Origin: Polytrichum commune
Lineage: Eukaryota; Streptophyta; Polytrichopsida; Polytrichales; Polytrichaceae
Assembly (NCBI GenBank): GCA_950295325.1
Contig: OX485803.1
Location: 55,941,554 to 56,005,553 of the forward strand
Direction of reading: 5' to 3'
Length of the DNA: 64,000 bases
Part shown: positions 61,136 to 64,000 of the stretch, piece by piece
How positions within the stretch are numbered: the first letter of the stretch is position 1
How the letters are laid out: each line of letters starts with the position of its first letter
The notes under the pieces: generated by a model
What the model was told of the DNA's origin: nothing
Databases searched by the model: none
The model's input: the letters and a program-made list of their open reading frames with translations, nothing else
Translations under genes and position numbers: made by a program

Positions 61136-64000
61136 CTCTGATCTCCCCTTCCCTTTTTGTCTATATTTTTATTATTAATTTTCTTTGTTTTAGTTTTATT
61201 TTCTTTAAATCCTACTCTTAAACCATTCCACACTATATTTACATATTAAACAATTTCTTGCACGACAACGTATGTTATTGTGGTATTTTATTATTATTAT
61301 ATATAATAATTTAGTTATTGGTTTAATTTTTTTGATGATTATGTTGGTTTAATGCGCTTATGAGCGGATTAATAAACACAGTAAATGGTAATTTCTCATC
61401 GTATATCGATTTTGATCATTAGGGTCCATATTATTGTTGTCATATAAATATGAAATATATTTAATTAAAATGATACCAAAATAGGCTATCAAACCAACTT
61501 ATGGATTAGTTTCGAGTGCGATATGATCCACAAATAGTTGATATTAAGTGTAATGTCATGAGTTATTACATATTACATGTTCTCGTTGGATGGGTGAGAT
61601 CATGAAGAAATGAAGGTAGTGATAGTTTTACTGTATAAACAACGAAGAAGTGGAAGGTGGTTGTTCTTGAAGTTGGCGTTATTTTTGTTTCATACTATGG
61701 CAAAATTCATTGGATTTTTTTTTTGTCTTAAGTTATACTATGATTCTTTAAAGATTGCCAAGTTGCATGATAACAAGCATATTCGTGTTTATTTGGCGAA
61801 TATGTGGGCTACTTGAAATGGATTTCATGAGGGATCTAGGGTATGAGAAAAGTCTACCAACACAAAAATTTGGAAAGCTTGTGTTATGTTGTAACAACAA
61901 TCGAACTAGGAGTATGAATATTACGTTTGGAAGTGCATTACGAAGATTTGTACAAGAAAAAAAAACTACGCCATCAAATTTGTAGATAGTTAGTGATATG
62001 ACATTAATAAATGTGTTTTACACTCATAGATTACAATATCATATATTATGTCTCATCACACGAATTTGACTTGTGGTTGTTTATAGGACAAAGACCTACA
62101 ATTATTTCAAAGCGAAGCTTTTCATATAAGGAACATATATTACTTTGGCATTTTAAAGGTATTTGTATTCAAAGAAACCAACAATTTGATTCAAAGTGGA
62201 ATGTTGCTTTGGAGAATAAAAAAATAATCGACAAAATGCATCATGGGAAATCACAACGAGCCATTCATAAAGAATTCATGGAAAACATATTATTGTATGA
62301 CAGAAGTAAAATATCTTATTATGAAAAATAGTTGTAGGAAAAAAATTATCCGTAACAAATGCAATCTTTAATAATTAGAATTACATTTTTGATTAATTAA
62401 GTGCCCTCAAACTCTATGAAATAAAATGCTCATTTGAAATTCGTTGTAATCTATATCAATGCATATTTTGTCATACAAAAGTGTCATGTATTGTTGGTTT
62501 GGCTTTTGTTTTGACTATGGGGATCCACAAGATTTTTGTGTTCACCATATTGTTTTTTGCACCTAGCAAGTTGTGAGGTGGGACCTATTGTTGTTCCGAA
62601 GCTGATTGCTCATATTTTGAGAGCGAAAAAATGGTTGCATATATGATGGAGGTGCACTTGGCCAAATTGATATCATAGAGCTGAAATTGTTTACAATTCA
62701 GGTTTGAGATTTAGTATGCTGGAAATTTTACTATATGTCTCAACTTTATTGGAAGGAATATAATCAAATACCTTTTATTTTGTCTTTTATGTCACACAAC
62801 ATGGTGGGGGATGAGATAAGTTTATACCCAAGAGTGGAGGACACTCATTACATTGACATCGGAATCCGACAAATGGATGTAATTATGGAAGTTAAGCACT
62901 TCCAGTGACTGAGGCCTTCGTTCTTACGGTTTATCCGAGCTGCAGCTTCTATGATAGGTAAGAACTGCCGAAGTTTTGCAACTAAGGATTGGCATAAGCT
63001 TGAGTCCTGACTGGTGATAATTCCTTACATATGCAAATATATGTAGTTTTGAGGGAAGAAAATTACTGTGACAGATTGGAGAGTCAATGATGGTCATACC
63101 CTCTTTTGGGATGTTCTTTCAAACACATGTTGGAGATGTGGGTCAACTATATTTTTTAAAACTTGAGATTTCCTAGACCACATACTAGACAAGGAAGAAT
63201 TGGGGGCATGTTACAACATCTTTGTTAATTGCAAGAAATCACTAAGGTTTTGAGCATTTAACATCTCACAATGCATTTACAATTTTGTCATATTCAAATG
63301 AATACCAATGTGTCATGCATAATGTGACATCCATTATATTTCATGCAAAATATGTTATGCATAATATTTAAAATATCATCATTTATTGAATTGTAACATG
63401 TTTTGCAATGAATAAACACAATTTGATTCATATCCTAGCAAGCTCTAATCCCCTCCGTAAGCAATATGTTTCTTGGATGATCCTCTAGAAGACCCTTCAA
63501 AAAAACGTCTATGTCTTTTTGATGAACGTTACAATCACATACATGGAATAACGTTGTGTTATTTTATTTTTTAAATGTTGCCATATGTCTTACAATTAAA
63601 GCTTTTTATTTTTCCTTATATGTTTCAAGTTTGCAACTAAGTAATCTTGTAAATTAGAGTACTCTATTGCGGTTTCGGCAAGAGACTCTTGTAACAATAT
63701 CACCATCATCTGATTATTGTGGCCTAGTTTGTTTTGTGTGTCATGTGAGAGCTCGAGGGAGTGAGTTGCATCACCAAGATTTTGATCATATAAAGAAATT
63801 AACGACAACATGTCAAGCGGATCTGCTTTAAAGTTGAGGCAAACGAGGTTTTCTACTTGACCACCTGATTAACATCATCACATAGGTTGATGGCATCTTC
63901 AATATTTTTCTTTTTAATTGTTTGTAAATTTGCAAAACATTGAGACAATGGAAGTGTTCTTTAGGTTCCATGCACCGTGCCAACATGTTGGACAATGACC
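61136..64000. other. AT-rich end of window, no gene recognised
   Basis: Short frames at 61610-61816, 61755-61985, 62011-62331 (plus) and 63596-63811 (minus) have no recognised domain. The first three overlap or adjoin in different frames and could be remnants of one decayed coding sequence. Confidence 0.3.

Noticed and set aside
62840-62960. 5S rRNA fragment (GAAGTTAAGCA match)
   Set aside because: The match is about 11 bases; the flanks do not fit 5S rRNA and no further helices are present.

Overview
This is nuclear DNA of a land plant. The evidence is a split squalene epoxidase gene with GT-AG introns, REM-type B3 domains, a plant-type GT31 glycosyltransferase, PIF/Harbinger and hAT-like elements, and interstitial TTTAGGG-type telomere repeats (24.7 kb). 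Gene density is low, the spacers are AT-rich and most of the sequence is decayed transposon. I cannot name the species. A seed-free plant would fit the odd gene family at 27.6-36.6 kb, but that is only a guess.

Layout. 0-2.7 kb: 3' part of a plus-strand gene encoding at least three B3 domains; its introns have been invaded by small repeats. 3.8-6.3 kb: eight tandem units of about 308-325 bp with a GC-rich conserved core and variable AT-rich linkers. 6.8-12 kb: MITEs and dispersed repeats. 13.3-14.3 kb: an intact intronless GT31 gene on the minus strand with a repeated upstream region. 15.4-18.5 kb: nested MITEs, two of them carrying long hairpins, and a tandem array of palindromes. 18.6-27 kb: no convincing genes.

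27.6-36.6 kb: a long plus-strand multi-exon locus, apparently one decayed gene or two neighbouring ones. It shows a ParB-like segment, a possible degenerate DNA-methylase-like segment, an acidic and proline-rich middle, an FCP1-type HAD phosphatase domain and two internally duplicated C-terminal segments. Several in-frame stops and frame shifts break otherwise well-kept reading frames.

36.6-43.4 kb: repeats and simple sequence. 43.97-48.22 kb: a complete eight-exon squalene epoxidase gene (546 residues), the best-supported gene here, preceded by a GC-rich region dense in CGTCA motifs. 49.6-50.8 kb: a hAT-type MITE with a perfect 8-bp target duplication, and a Tc1/mariner transposase relic. 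51.77-56.10 kb: a decayed PIF/Harbinger element flanked by TTA, with divergent transposase and SANT/Myb-like frames; the SANT frame is split by a hAT-like MITE. 56.1-64 kb: AT-rich sequence with a tandem duplication, a tRNA-derived SINE and unrecognised short frames.

The host genes do not form a pathway: squalene epoxidase acts in sterol synthesis, the GT31 enzyme in Golgi glycosylation and the B3 protein probably in transcription. The unusual features are the 27.6-36.6 kb protein family, a 16-bp palindrome dispersed through 18-32 kb, and the possibly structured tandem array at 3.8-6.3 kb.
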